Below, in pieces: positions 51,033-59,800 of a stretch of 64,000 nt of DNA. The position numbers and the translations under genes are program-made. The DNA lies in assembly GCF_036014215.1 (NCBI RefSeq), contig NZ_CP107921.1, positions 6,383,501 through 6,447,500 on the forward strand, read 5' to 3'. Source of the DNA: Streptomyces sp. NBC_00440. GTDB lineage: Bacteria > Actinomycetota > Actinomycetes > Streptomycetales > Streptomycetaceae. The first letter of the stretch is position 1, and each line of letters begins with the position of its first letter. A model generated the notes under the pieces. It was not told the DNA's origin, made no database searches, and was given only the letters and a program-made list of their open reading frames with translations.

Positions 51033-52441
51033 CCTCCATCGTCCGCTCGGTGCGCCGGGCCCTCGCCCACAGCCGGCCCGTCGACTTCGGTGCGTTCGTA
51101 CGCCGTGCGGGCGGCTCGGGCGGGCTCGTCGTCCAGCCGCGCATGGGGTTCGGCGGCCCCGGCCCGATGCGGACGGGCCTCGCCGCGACCAGGGCGGCCA
51201 GGGCCACCACGGTCGGCACCATCACCCTCGACAGCTTCACCCGCGTCGGTGAACTGGAGTCGGTCGAGGAAGCCCTGCGCCACGGAGTGGGCCTCAACGG
51301 CTATCCGATCGTCACCTACGGGACGGAGGTCACCGAAGCGGTACTCGACGGCATCCGGGACCACCGCTTCCCGGTACAGGTCCGGCACGGCTCCGCCGTA
51401 CCGCAGGACATCTTCGAACGGCTCATCGAGCTGCGCCTCAACGCGACCGAGGGCGGCCCCGTCTCCTACTGCCTGCCGTACGGGCGCACCGCTCTCGCCG
51501 ATTCCATCGAGAACTGGCAGCAGTGCACACGGCGCTACGCCACCCTGCTGGAGGCCGGGGTCGAACCCCATCTGGAGACCTTCGGCGGCTGCATGCTGGG
51601 ACAACTCTGCCCGCCCAGCATGCTGGTGGCGCTCAGCGTCCTGGAAGCACTGTTCTTCTGCCGGTACGGAATCCGCAGCGTCTCCGTCAGCTACGCCCAG
51701 CAGACCAGCGCCGCCCAGGACAGGGAAGCGGTGCTCGCCCTGCGCCGGCTCTGCGCCGAACTCCTGCCGACCGAGAACTGGCACGTGGTCATCTACGCCT
51801 ACATGGGCGTCTACCCGATGACCGACCACGGCGCACAGGCCCTGCTGGGCCGGGCGGCCGAACTGGCGGTCGGCACCGGGTCGGAGCGGCTCATCGTCAA
51901 GACCGTCGCGGAGTCCCGCCGCATCCCCACCGTCGAGGAGAACGTCGACGCGCTGGAATTCGCCGGGGACACCGCCGCGGGCAGCGGGCCGGTGATCGGT
52001 GACGCGGATGCCACCGACTCGCAGACCTACCGGGAGGCCCGCGCTCTCGTCGAGGCCACCCTGGACCTCGACCGCGACATCTCGCGGGCACTGCTCCTCG
52101 CCTTCCGGCGGGGGTTCCTCGACATCCCGTACTGCCTCCACCCGGACAACCGCGGCAGCTGCCGCAGCTACATCGACGGGGACGGCCGGCTGCGCTGGGC
52201 CGACACCGGCTCGCTCCCCCTGGGCGGGCTGGCCGAGGGCGGGCACAGCCGCCGGGTCACCTCGGCCGGGCTGCTCACCGACCTCTCCTACATGCGCCGC
52301 CGATTCGACGAGGCGCCACCTGGACCCGCGCCGCTGCCCGGCCCGCGTGACGGGGCCGCCGGCGCACCCCGTACGCCCCTTCAGGGGGCCACCCGAGCGA
52401 CCGTACAACCGCCAGCGAAGGACGGTGCACAGAGCCGATGA
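51029..52441 (+). CDS. Glutamate (methylaspartate) mutase, catalytic large subunit
   Basis: The 470-residue protein matches the epsilon/E subunit of glutamate mutase: VVQPRMGFGGPGPM near residue 38 (substrate and cofactor face), LNGYPIVTYG, VRHGSAVP (substrate-binding Arg region), YCLPYGRT, HLETFGGCMLGQLCPPS and DIPYCLHPDNRG near the C-terminus. A Pro/Gly-rich tail of about 40 residues after the fold is probably disordered. Together with the small subunit it catalyses the carbon-skeleton rearrangement of L-glutamate. It overlaps both neighbours by 4 bases, giving 1:1 coupled translation. Confidence 0.92.
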   Translation: MTSIVRSVRRALAHSRPVDFGAFVRRAGGSGGLVVQPRMGFGGPGPMRTGLAATRAARATTVGTITLDSFTRVGELESVEEALRHGVGLNGYPIVTYGTEVTEAVLDGIRDHRFPVQVRHGSAVPQDIFERLIELRLNATEGGPVSYCLPYGRTALADSIENWQQCTRRYATLLEAGVEPHLETFGGCMLGQLCPPSMLVALSVLEALFFCRYGIRSVSVSYAQQTSAAQDREAVLALRRLCAELLPTENWHVVIYAYMGVYPMTDHGAQALLGRAAELAVGTGSERLIVKTVAESRRIPTVEENVDALEFAGDTAAGSGPVIGDADATDSQTYREARALVEATLDLDRDISRALLLAFRRGFLDIPYCLHPDNRGSCRSYIDGDGRLRWADTGSLPLGGLAEGGHSRRVTSAGLLTDLSYMRRRFDEAPPGPAPLPGPRDGAAGAPRTPLQGATRATVQPPAKDGAQSR

Positions 52442-53304
52442 CAACCGATGGACAGAACCAGCGCCTGACGATTCTCGGCGCGGGCGTGATGGGCGTGAAC
52501 ATCGCGACGACGGCCCTGGGCCACGGGATCCCCGTCGTCCTGGTCGACGTCGAGCAGAGCACGCTCGACCGCGCCCGCACCCAGATCTCCCAACTGCTGC
52601 GCCACGCACAGCTGATGGGGGCGCTCCCGGCGGACACCCCCGCCGGTGAGCTCACCACCGCGCTGTCCCCCGTGGACGGCGCGGACGCCACCGCGGTGAT
52701 CGAGGCGATCACCGAGGACGCCGCTCTCAAGGCCAAGGTGCTGGCCGAGGTCTCCGGAGTGATCCGGCGCGGCACCCCGCTGATCTCCAACACCTCCGGC
52801 ATCCCCATCGACGAACTCGCCGAAGCCGTGGCCCGGCCGGACGAACTGGTCGGCACCCACTTCATGAACCCCACCTATCTGATCGCGATGGTGGAGGTGA
52901 TCAAGGGTCCGCGCACCAGCGAGGAGACGATGGCCGGGGTCGTGGGACTGCTCACGGCGATGCGGCGGCGCTCGGTCGTCGTCCAGGACGCACCCGGCTT
53001 CGTCACCAGCCGGCTGCTCCACCCCATGATCAACGACGCGGCGCGGCTGGTCGAGGCCGGCACCGCCGACGCCGAAGCGGTCGACGCCCTGATGGAAGGG
53101 TGCCTCGGGCACCCCACCGGGCCGCTGCGCACAGCCGACCTGATCGGGATCGACAACCTCGTCGACTCGCTCGCCGCGCTGTACACGCGGACCGGCGACG
53201 AGGGCTGCCGCCCCTGTGACCTGCTGCTCGAAAAGGTCCGGCTCGGCCACAACGGCCGCAAGTCGGGCCGCGGTTTCTATGACTACGGAAAGGCACTGTC
53301 GTGA
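52438..53304 (+). CDS. 3-Hydroxyacyl-CoA dehydrogenase family protein, FkbK-like (glyceryl-ACP oxidation)
   Basis: The 288-residue NAD-dependent dehydrogenase has an N-terminal Rossmann loop GAGVMGVNIA, a SNTSGIP segment, GTHFMNPTYL with the catalytic His, and DAPGFVTSRLLHPMINDA, which is followed by the C-terminal 3HCDH helical domain. In methoxymalonyl-ACP pathways (FK520, geldanamycin, ansamitocin) this family oxidises the 3-hydroxyl of glyceryl-ACP. It is the first of five genes in the order K-J-I-H-G and overlaps the mutase gene by ATGA, physically fusing the extender pathway to the starter pathway. Confidence 0.9.
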   Translation: MTTDGQNQRLTILGAGVMGVNIATTALGHGIPVVLVDVEQSTLDRARTQISQLLRHAQLMGALPADTPAGELTTALSPVDGADATAVIEAITEDAALKAKVLAEVSGVIRRGTPLISNTSGIPIDELAEAVARPDELVGTHFMNPTYLIAMVEVIKGPRTSEETMAGVVGLLTAMRRRSVVVQDAPGFVTSRLLHPMINDAARLVEAGTADAEAVDALMEGCLGHPTGPLRTADLIGIDNLVDSLAALYTRTGDEGCRPCDLLLEKVRLGHNGRKSGRGFYDYGKALS

Positions 53305-53591
53305 CCACGAATGACACCACCCGGACTGCCGAGATCACCGCCGAGACCATCGAGGCCGAGCTGCTCGCTCACCTGGAGGGCCGGACGAAGACGAAGCTCA
53401 CCCCCGACCACGACCTGTTCGGATCGGGCCTGGTCACCTCCATGTTCGCCATGGAACTCGTCGTCCACCTCGAAGGCGAGTACGACATCGTCATCTCCGG
53501 CCCCGACCTGAAGCTGGAGAACTTCCGCACGGTCCAGTCGATGGGCTCCCTGGTGCTCAGGCTCCGTGAGGCCGTGGTCGACCGTGGCTGA
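53301..53591 (+). CDS. Discrete acyl carrier protein, FkbJ-like (methoxymalonyl carrier)
   Basis: The 96-residue ACP carries its phosphopantetheine Ser47 in DLFGSGLVTSMFAMELV, the atypical motif seen in ACPs of glycerate-derived extender pathways rather than the GFDSL of module ACPs. It would hold the glyceryl, 2-hydroxymalonyl and methoxymalonyl intermediates and present the last to a PKS AT. GTG start in a GTGA overlap with the upstream dehydrogenase; its end overlaps the acyl-CoA dehydrogenase gene by 8 bases. Confidence 0.92.
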   Translation: MTTNDTTRTAEITAETIEAELLAHLEGRTKTKLTPDHDLFGSGLVTSMFAMELVVHLEGEYDIVISGPDLKLENFRTVQSMGSLVLRLREAVVDRG

Positions 53592-54693
53592 CCTGCTCGA
53601 CGGTGAGCGCGAAACGGTCCGCGCACTCGTCGGCGACCAGGCCGGCGTATGGGACCGTGCGGGACTGCTGCCCCTGGAGCTGCTGCGCAAGCTCGGCGGC
53701 CTCGGTCTGCTGAGCGCGCAGATCCCCGCCGCCCACGGCGGCCGGGGCGCGGACAGCCGCACGAACGGCGAGTTCACCGCCTATGTGGGCAGCCTGTGCA
53801 GCTCGCTGCGGAGCGTCATGACCTCCCAGGGCATGGCCGCCTGGACCATCGAGCGGCTGGGCACCCGGGAGCAGCACCGCGCGTTCCTGCCGGGTCTGAG
53901 CAGCGGACAGCTGGCCGCGGTCGGCTTCAGCGAGACCGACGCGGGCAGTGACCTGTCCGCGATCGGCACCCGGATCCGCCGCGACGGCGACTCGGTCGTG
54001 GTGGACGGCGCCAAGCGCTGGATCACCGCGTCGCACTACGCGGACCTGCTGGTGATCGTCGGCCAGTACGACGACGGCGCGGCGGCGGTGGTCATCCCGG
54101 CCGACACACCGGGCGTGCACGTGGAACGCGTCGCCGAGCCGATGGGCTGCCGGGCGGCCGGCCACGCCGACCTGCGCTTCGACTCCGTACGCGTACCGGC
54201 GGAGAACGTGCTGGGCGGAACGGGGCTCCCGCTGCCGCTCGTCGTCACCGCGGCGCTCGGCTACGGCCGGATGTCGGTGGCCTGGGGCTGTGTGGGCATC
54301 CTGCGGGCCTGCCTGGACGCCGCTGCCACCCACGCCAAGGGCCGGCAGCAGTTCGGCAAACCGATCGCCGAACACCAGCTGGTCGCCCGGCACATCGCCG
54401 AACTGTATGTGTCCGAGCAGATCGCGTCGCGTGCCTGCGAGCACGCCAGCGGCCGCTGGGACGCGAAGTCCCCGGACATGGTCGTGGCGGCCGTCACGGC
54501 CAAGCACATCGGCGCAGGCCATGCCGCACGAGGGGCCGCGGCCGCGGTGCAGGTGCTGGCATCCGCCGGGGCCCAGGACGGCCATGTGGTGGCGCGGGCC
54601 TACCGCGACGCCAAGCTCATGGAAATCATCGAGGGCAGCAACGAGATCTGCCAGCTGATCCTGTCTCAGCACGCCCTCAGCCATGCCGAGTGA
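53584..54693 (+). CDS. Acyl-CoA dehydrogenase family protein, FkbI-like
   Basis: The 369-residue flavoprotein of the acyl-CoA dehydrogenase fold has GFSETDAGSD (FAD/substrate loop), WITASHYAD, GYGRMSVAWGCVGI, RQQFGKPIAEHQ and EIIEGSNEICQ near the end. In methoxymalonyl-ACP synthesis it completes the oxidation of the glyceryl-ACP carbon toward hydroxymalonyl-ACP. I use the GTG at 53584, which overlaps the ACP gene by 8 bases and starts at the conserved VADLLDGER. An in-frame ATG at 53566 would add six residues. Confidence 0.9.
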   Translation: MADLLDGERETVRALVGDQAGVWDRAGLLPLELLRKLGGLGLLSAQIPAAHGGRGADSRTNGEFTAYVGSLCSSLRSVMTSQGMAAWTIERLGTREQHRAFLPGLSSGQLAAVGFSETDAGSDLSAIGTRIRRDGDSVVVDGAKRWITASHYADLLVIVGQYDDGAAAVVIPADTPGVHVERVAEPMGCRAAGHADLRFDSVRVPAENVLGGTGLPLPLVVTAALGYGRMSVAWGCVGILRACLDAAATHAKGRQQFGKPIAEHQLVARHIAELYVSEQIASRACEHASGRWDAKSPDMVVAAVTAKHIGAGHAARGAAAAVQVLASAGAQDGHVVARAYRDAKLMEIIEGSNEICQLILSQHALSHAE

Positions 54694-54717
54694 CTCGAAC
54701 GAGGGGAAGAACACGAC

Positions 54718-55827
54718 GTGTCCGGCAAACCGAACGTGGTGAAGTGCCTGGTCTGGGATCTCGACAACACCCTGTGGTCGGGAACCCTGCTGGAGGACGG
54801 TGAGGTCAGCATGGACGATGCGGTGCATGACGTCATCGTCGAGCTGGACTCCCGTGGCATCCTGCACTCCGTCTCCAGCAAGAACGACCACGACCGGGCG
54901 TGGGCGCGGCTCGAAGAGCTGGGCGTCGCCCAGTACTTCGTGCTTCCGCACATCGGCTGGGGCCGCAAGTCGGACGCGGTGCTCGACATCGCCGAGCAGC
55001 TCAATTTCGCACAGAACACCATCGCCTTCATGGACGACCAGCCCGCCGAGCGGGCCGAGGTGGCCTTCCACGCGCCCGAGGTCCGCTGCTACGACGCCAC
55101 CCAGGCCCTGTCGCTGCCTGACCTGCCGGAGTTCAGCCCCGCGTCGGTGACCGTGGACTCCCGCCGGCGCCGTGAGATGTACCAGGCAGGCTTCCGCAGG
55201 TCGGCCGAGCAGGAGAAGTTCAACGGCCCCGACGAGGAGTTCCTGCGCTCGCTCCAGCTGGAGCTGCGCATCGGCCGGGCCGGTGGAGAGGAGCTGTCCC
55301 GGGTCGAGGAACTGACCCTGCGCACCAGCCAGATGAACGCGACGGGTGTGCACTACTCGGACGAGACGCTGCGCGGGCTGCTGGCCGATCCGGACCACGA
55401 GGTCCTGGTGGCAACACTGACCGACCGGTTCGGCACGCATGGCGCCATCGGCGTGATGCTGCTCGACACCAGCGGCGAGGCCGCCTGGAACCTGAAGCTG
55501 CTGGCCACCTCGTGCCGGGTGGTGTCCTTCGGAGTGGGCACCGCCATCCTGAACTGGCTTGCCGACCAGGCGGCCAGGGCAGGCGTCCACCTCCTTGCCG
55601 ACTTCCGGCGTACCGACCGCAACCGGATGATGGAAGTCGCCTACCGCTTCGCGGGCTTCGGGGACGGCGAGGACTGCGCGTGCCTCGCCGGAACGGACGG
55701 GGACGGCGGCGGGGACGGCGGTGACGACATCCAGCGGCTGCACCTCGTCCCGGCCCGGCACGAAGCCCCGTCGACCCTGACCCTCATCGCCCCCCACCTC
55801 GCCGGAGGCGTGCCCTCCGCGGTCTGA
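54718..55827 (+). CDS. fkbH: FkbH-like HAD-family glyceryl transferase/phosphatase
   Basis: The 369-residue protein has an N-terminal HAD domain with nucleophile region WDLDNTLWSG (Asp14, Asp16), SSKNDHDRAW, the WGRKSDAV lysine motif and FMDDQPAERAEV. A C-terminal acyltransferase-like domain follows, with LRTSQMNATG and WLADQAARAGVHLL. FkbH enzymes dephosphorylate 1,3-bisphosphoglycerate and transfer the glyceryl group to the cognate ACP, the committed step to methoxymalonyl-ACP. The GTG start has GAGGGGA about 10 bases upstream. A Gly/Asp-rich insert near residues 325-340 is probably a loop. It is followed by a hairpin and then the O-methyltransferase. Confidence 0.95.
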   Translation: MSGKPNVVKCLVWDLDNTLWSGTLLEDGEVSMDDAVHDVIVELDSRGILHSVSSKNDHDRAWARLEELGVAQYFVLPHIGWGRKSDAVLDIAEQLNFAQNTIAFMDDQPAERAEVAFHAPEVRCYDATQALSLPDLPEFSPASVTVDSRRRREMYQAGFRRSAEQEKFNGPDEEFLRSLQLELRIGRAGGEELSRVEELTLRTSQMNATGVHYSDETLRGLLADPDHEVLVATLTDRFGTHGAIGVMLLDTSGEAAWNLKLLATSCRVVSFGVGTAILNWLADQAARAGVHLLADFRRTDRNRMMEVAYRFAGFGDGEDCACLAGTDGDGGGDGGDDIQRLHLVPARHEAPSTLTLIAPHLAGGVPSAV

Positions 55828-55885
55828 CCGGGGGATCCGTCCCCGCCCTGACCCGGCCGCCCCGCACCTGCCCCGCTCCTCCGAC

Positions 55886-55920
55886 ACCGCCGTCGGCACC
55901 CCCTACGGGGTACCGGCGGT
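55886..55920 (+). terminator. Stem-loop downstream of fkbH
   Basis: ACCCC (55899-55903) pairs with GGGGT (55907-55911) around a short CTA loop. The stem extends outward with ACCGCCG (55886-55892) against CGGCGGT (55914-55920). A TAGGGGG element follows at 55928, so the gap may hold both a terminator and a new promoter for the O-methyltransferase gene. Confidence 0.5.
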
Positions 55921-56046
55921 GGCCGTGTAGGGGGCGGGGAACCCCCAACTCGCCCTTTCCTTCCGGTCCGGCCCCGGCCGGCCCGGTCATTCTTCGTGAG
56001 GAGGACGGGGGCGTGGCCGCGACGCGGCGGCGCCCCCTCACCAGCC

Positions 56047-56715
56047 ATGGCGCAACAGATACTGTCCGGCCCGGAGCTGCTCGACTACGTCCGGGGGGTC
56101 TCCCTGCGCGACGACGACATCCTGGCCGCCCTCCGCGCGGAGACGGCCGAGCTGCCCGCAGGGCAAGCCATGCAGGTCATGGCCGAGGAGGGCCAGCTGC
56201 TGGCCCTCCTGGTCGGTCTGACCGGAGCCCGCACCGTACTGGAGATCGGCACGTTCACCGGCTACAGCACCCTGTGCATGGCCCGTGCCCTCCCGGCCGG
56301 CGGGCAGGTCATCACCTGCGACATCCTCGACAAGTGGCCCGAGATCGGCGCCGGTTACTGGAAGCAGGCCGGAGTCCAGGACCGGATCGACCTGCGCGTC
56401 GGCAACGCGGTGGACACCCTCGCGGACCTCACCGCCGAACGCGGCCCGGAGAGCGTCGACTTCGTGTTCATCGACGCGGACAAGGCGAACTACCCGGCGT
56501 ACTACGAGGCGTCGCTCGCGCTCCTCAAGCCGGGCGGGCTCATCGTGGTGGACAACACCCTCTTCTTCGGCCGGGTCATCGACCCCGCGGCCCAGGACGC
56601 GGACACCCTCGCGGTACGCGAACTCAACGCGTTCCTGCACGGGGACGACCGGGTGGAGATGTCCCTCCTCGTCATGGCGGACGGCATCACGCTCGTCCGC
56701 AAGAAATCCCTCTGA
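56047..56715 (+). CDS. SAM-dependent O-methyltransferase, FkbG-like (methylates hydroxymalonyl-ACP)
   Basis: The 222-residue protein of the caffeoyl-CoA/catechol O-methyltransferase type has SAM loop [15 protein letters not shown], acidic residues in ITCDILD, and the metal-binding segment [23 protein letters not shown] follows. It completes the methoxymalonyl-ACP pathway by methylating the 2-hydroxyl. The ATG at 56047 fits the family start, but its own RBS is weak. A strong GAGGAGGA lies about 40 bases upstream (near 55998-56006), nearer to a GTG in another frame at 56013, so the start deserves checking. It should be a consumer of the SAM made by the cluster's MetK. Confidence 0.88.
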   Translation: MAQQILSGPELLDYVRGVSLRDDDILAALRAETAELPAGQAMQVMAEEGQLLALLVGLTGARTVLEIGTFTGYSTLCMARALPAGGQVITCDILDKWPEIGAGYWKQAGVQDRIDLRVGNAVDTLADLTAERGPESVDFVFIDADKANYPAYYEASLALLKPGGLIVVDNTLFFGRVIDPAAQDADTLAVRELNAFLHGDDRVEMSLLVMADGITLVRKKSL

Positions 56716-56722
56716 TCCCTTT

Positions 56723-56738
56723 TAGGGGCAGCTAGGGG
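56723..56738 (+). promoter_or_regulatory. Paired TAGGGG operator upstream of the first PKS gene
   Basis: TAGGGG at 56723-56728 and 56733-56738, the same 10-base spacing as at 42916 and 46079. It starts 8 bases after the O-methyltransferase stop and about 100 bases before the PKS ATG, so it probably drives the loading PKS gene. Confidence 0.6.
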
Positions 56739-56751
56739 TGGGGTCGGTGTG

Positions 56752-56772
56752 CGGCACCGGCATACGGTGCCG
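56752..56772. promoter_or_regulatory. Perfect 8-bp inverted repeat in the leader of the first PKS gene
   Basis: CGGCACCG (56752-56759) and CGGTGCCG (56765-56772) are exact complements around GCATA. The element starts 13 bases after the TAGGGG pair and lies 66 bases before the PKS start. It could be a repressor site, a leader hairpin, or the terminator of the O-methyltransferase gene. Confidence 0.5.
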
Positions 56773-56838
56773 GGTGTGCCGTGGCCGGACGTGGCTGAGG
56801 TTGGTCTGCGTATTACAGGGATAGCGTGGAGTGGTGAG

Positions 56839-59800
56839 ATGAGCGAGTCCGGTAGCTTCTTTTCTGACCGTGCGGAAACGGCCGGGGAGGGATGGGCGCA
56901 GGCATTGTCCGGCGGGCTGGAAAGCATGCCGGCCGCTGAACAGACCCGTATTCTCACCGACCTTGTCCGCGCCGAGACGCAGGCGGTCCTGAGCCGGTAC
57001 GGGCGGGACCACGCCGACGGGGTGGACGCGGGGCTCTCCTTCCGCGAGCTGGGCTTCGACTCGCTGGCCGGGGTCGACCTGCACGCCAGGATCGTTGCCG
57101 CCACCGGCCTCGACCTGCCGGTGACCCTCACCTTCGACCACCCGACCCCACGGCACCTGGCCGACCGCCTGCGGACCGCGCTGCTCGGCATCACCGCCGA
57201 GGCCGACGAGGAGCCGCTGCCGGCCGGCGCCGCCGACGACGAGCCCGTCGTCATTGTCGGAATTGGCTGCCGCTATCCGGGCGGAGTGGATTCCGCGGAG
57301 AAACTGTGGCATCTGGTTTCCGATGGCCGGCATGTCATCACCGATTTCCCGGACGACCGCGGATGGGATCTGGAAAAGCTCTTCGACCCCGACCCGGCCA
57401 CTCCGCACACCACTTATGTGCGGCAGGGCGGATTCCTTCCCGACGCGGCCGATTTCGATGCGGAATTCTTCGGGATCGGCCCGCGGGAGGCCTCCGCGAT
57501 GGACCCGCAGCAGCGGCTCGTCCTCGAAACGGTCTGGGAAGCCCTTGAGCGGTCCGGCATCGCTCCGGACTCGCTGCACGGCACCTCGACGGGGGTCTTC
57601 ATCGGGGCGGAGCCCCAGGAGTACGGGATGCGGCTGCACGAGGCCCCCGACGGCCTCGACGGTTACCTCCTCGCCGGCAACGCCCCGAGTGTCGTCTCGG
57701 GCCGCGTCTCCTACACGCTCGGGCTGGAAGGCCCGGCGCTGACCGTCGACACCGCCTGCTCCGGCTCGCTGGTGGCGCTGCACCTGGCGGCGCAGTCACT
57801 GCGCCGTGGCGAGTGCACGCTCGCGCTGACCGGCGGTGTGGCCGTCATGGGCAGCCCCGGCGTCTTCACCTCCTTCAGCCGTCAGCGCGGGCTGGCAGCG
57901 GACGGGGTGGCGAAGCCGTTCGCGGCCGCCGCCGACGGCACCGGTTTTTCCGAGGGCGTCGGCGTCCTCGTCCTTGAGCGGCTCTCCGACGCACGCCGCA
58001 ACGGGCACCGGGTCCTGGCCGTCGTACGCGGCTCCGCCGTCAACCAGGACGGAGCCTCCAACGGGCTCACGGCCCCCAGCGGTCCTGCCCAGCAGCGGGT
58101 GATCCGCCAGACACTGGCCAACGCGGGACTGACCGCCGCCGAGGTCGACGCCGTCGAGGCCCATGGCACAGGTACGACGCTCGGCGACCCCATCGAGGCA
58201 CAGGCGCTCATCGCCACGTACGGCAGGGACCGCGCCGCCGGAAACCCGCTGTGGCTCGGCTCCGTCAAGTCGAACATCGGCCACACCCAGGCCGCGGCCG
58301 GTGTCGCCGGTGTGATCAAGATGGTGCAGGCCATGCACCACGGGATCCTGCCGCGCACGCTCCATGTCGACGCGCCGTCCCCTGCCGTCGACTGGACCGC
58401 GGGCGACGTACGCCTGCTCACCGAGCAGGTGAGCTGGGACGAGTCCGGCCACCCGCGCCGGGCCGGAGTGTCCTCGTTCGGTGTGAGCGGCACCAACGCC
58501 CACGTCATTCTGGAGGAGCCGGCCGAAGCCGACCGGCCCGTCGACGACGCCACGCCTGCGGAGACCGGCACCGCCACGGAGACCGGCACCGCCGTGGGGC
58601 CCGCCCTGCTGCCGCTCTCGGCCCGCAGCGAACCGGCCCTGCGCGCCCAGGCGACCCGGCTGCTGGCGCATGTCGAGGCCCGGCCCGACGCCTGCCCCGC
58701 CGACCTCGGCCACTCCCTGGGCGTCACCCGCGCCGCGCTGTCCCACCGCGGAGTCGTCCTGGCAGGCGACCGCGCCGAGGCGATCCGGGGCCTGCGGGCC
58801 CTCGCCGACGGAACCGACGCCCCCGGCGTGCTGCGCGGCACCGCGGCCGGCGGCCGGCTCGCGTTCCTGTTCACCGGCCAGGGCAGCCAGCGGCTCGGCA
58901 TGGGCCGGGAACTGTATGACGCCTGGCCCGCGTACGCCGAGGCGCTCGACGAGGCCATCGGCCACCTGGACCTCCAGCTCGAACGCTCCCTGTGGGACGT
59001 GCTCTTCGCCGCAGAGGGCTCGCCGGAGGCGGCGCTGCTGGACGAGACGGTGTACACCCAGGCCGCGCTGTTCGCCGTCGAGGTGGCGCTCTTCCGGCTC
59101 CTCGATTCGTGGGGGGTGCGCCCCGACTTCGTGGCCGGCCATTCCATCGGTGAGCTGGCCGCGGCCCATGTGGCGGGGGTGCTGTCGCTGGAGGACGCGG
59201 CGACACTGGTCGGCGCGCGGGGCCGGCTGATGCAGGCGCTGCCCCGCGGCGGCGCGATGGTCGCCCTCCAGGCGACGGAGGCGGAAGTCGCCCCGCTGCT
59301 CACCGGCGGGGTGAGCATCGCCGCCGTCAACGGGCCATCGGCCGTGGTGATATCGGGCACCGAGGACGAAGTCCTGGCGGTGGCCGCACAGTTCACCGAC
59401 CGGGGCCGTAAGACGAAGCGACTGCGGGTCAGCCACGCGTTCCACTCGCCGCTCATGGAGCCCATGCTGGCCGAGTTCCGGCTGCTCGCCCAGATCCTCG
59501 ACTACCACCGGCCGCACATTCCGGTCGTCTCGAACGTGACCGGCCGGGCCGCCACATCCGAGGAACTCTGCTCGCCCGAATACTGGGTGCGGCACGTACG
59601 CGAAGCGGTCCGGTTCGCGGACTCCGTCGAGTGGCTGGCCGCCCAGGACGTCCGCACCTATCTGGAGCTCGGCCCCGACGCGGTGCTCTGCGCCATGGGC
59701 CGCGACTGCCTCGACGGGCTGCCGGACACCCATGCCTTCGCACCCCTGCTGCGGGCCGGCCGCGCCGAACAGCGCGAACTGCTCTCCGCGCTGGCCCTCG

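Noticed and set aside
56013..56735. A 240-codon frame starting at GTG 56013 with a good RBS, overlapping the O-methyltransferase
   Set aside because: The protein is Arg/Pro/Gly-rich with no methyltransferase motif; the frame from 56047 contains all family motifs.
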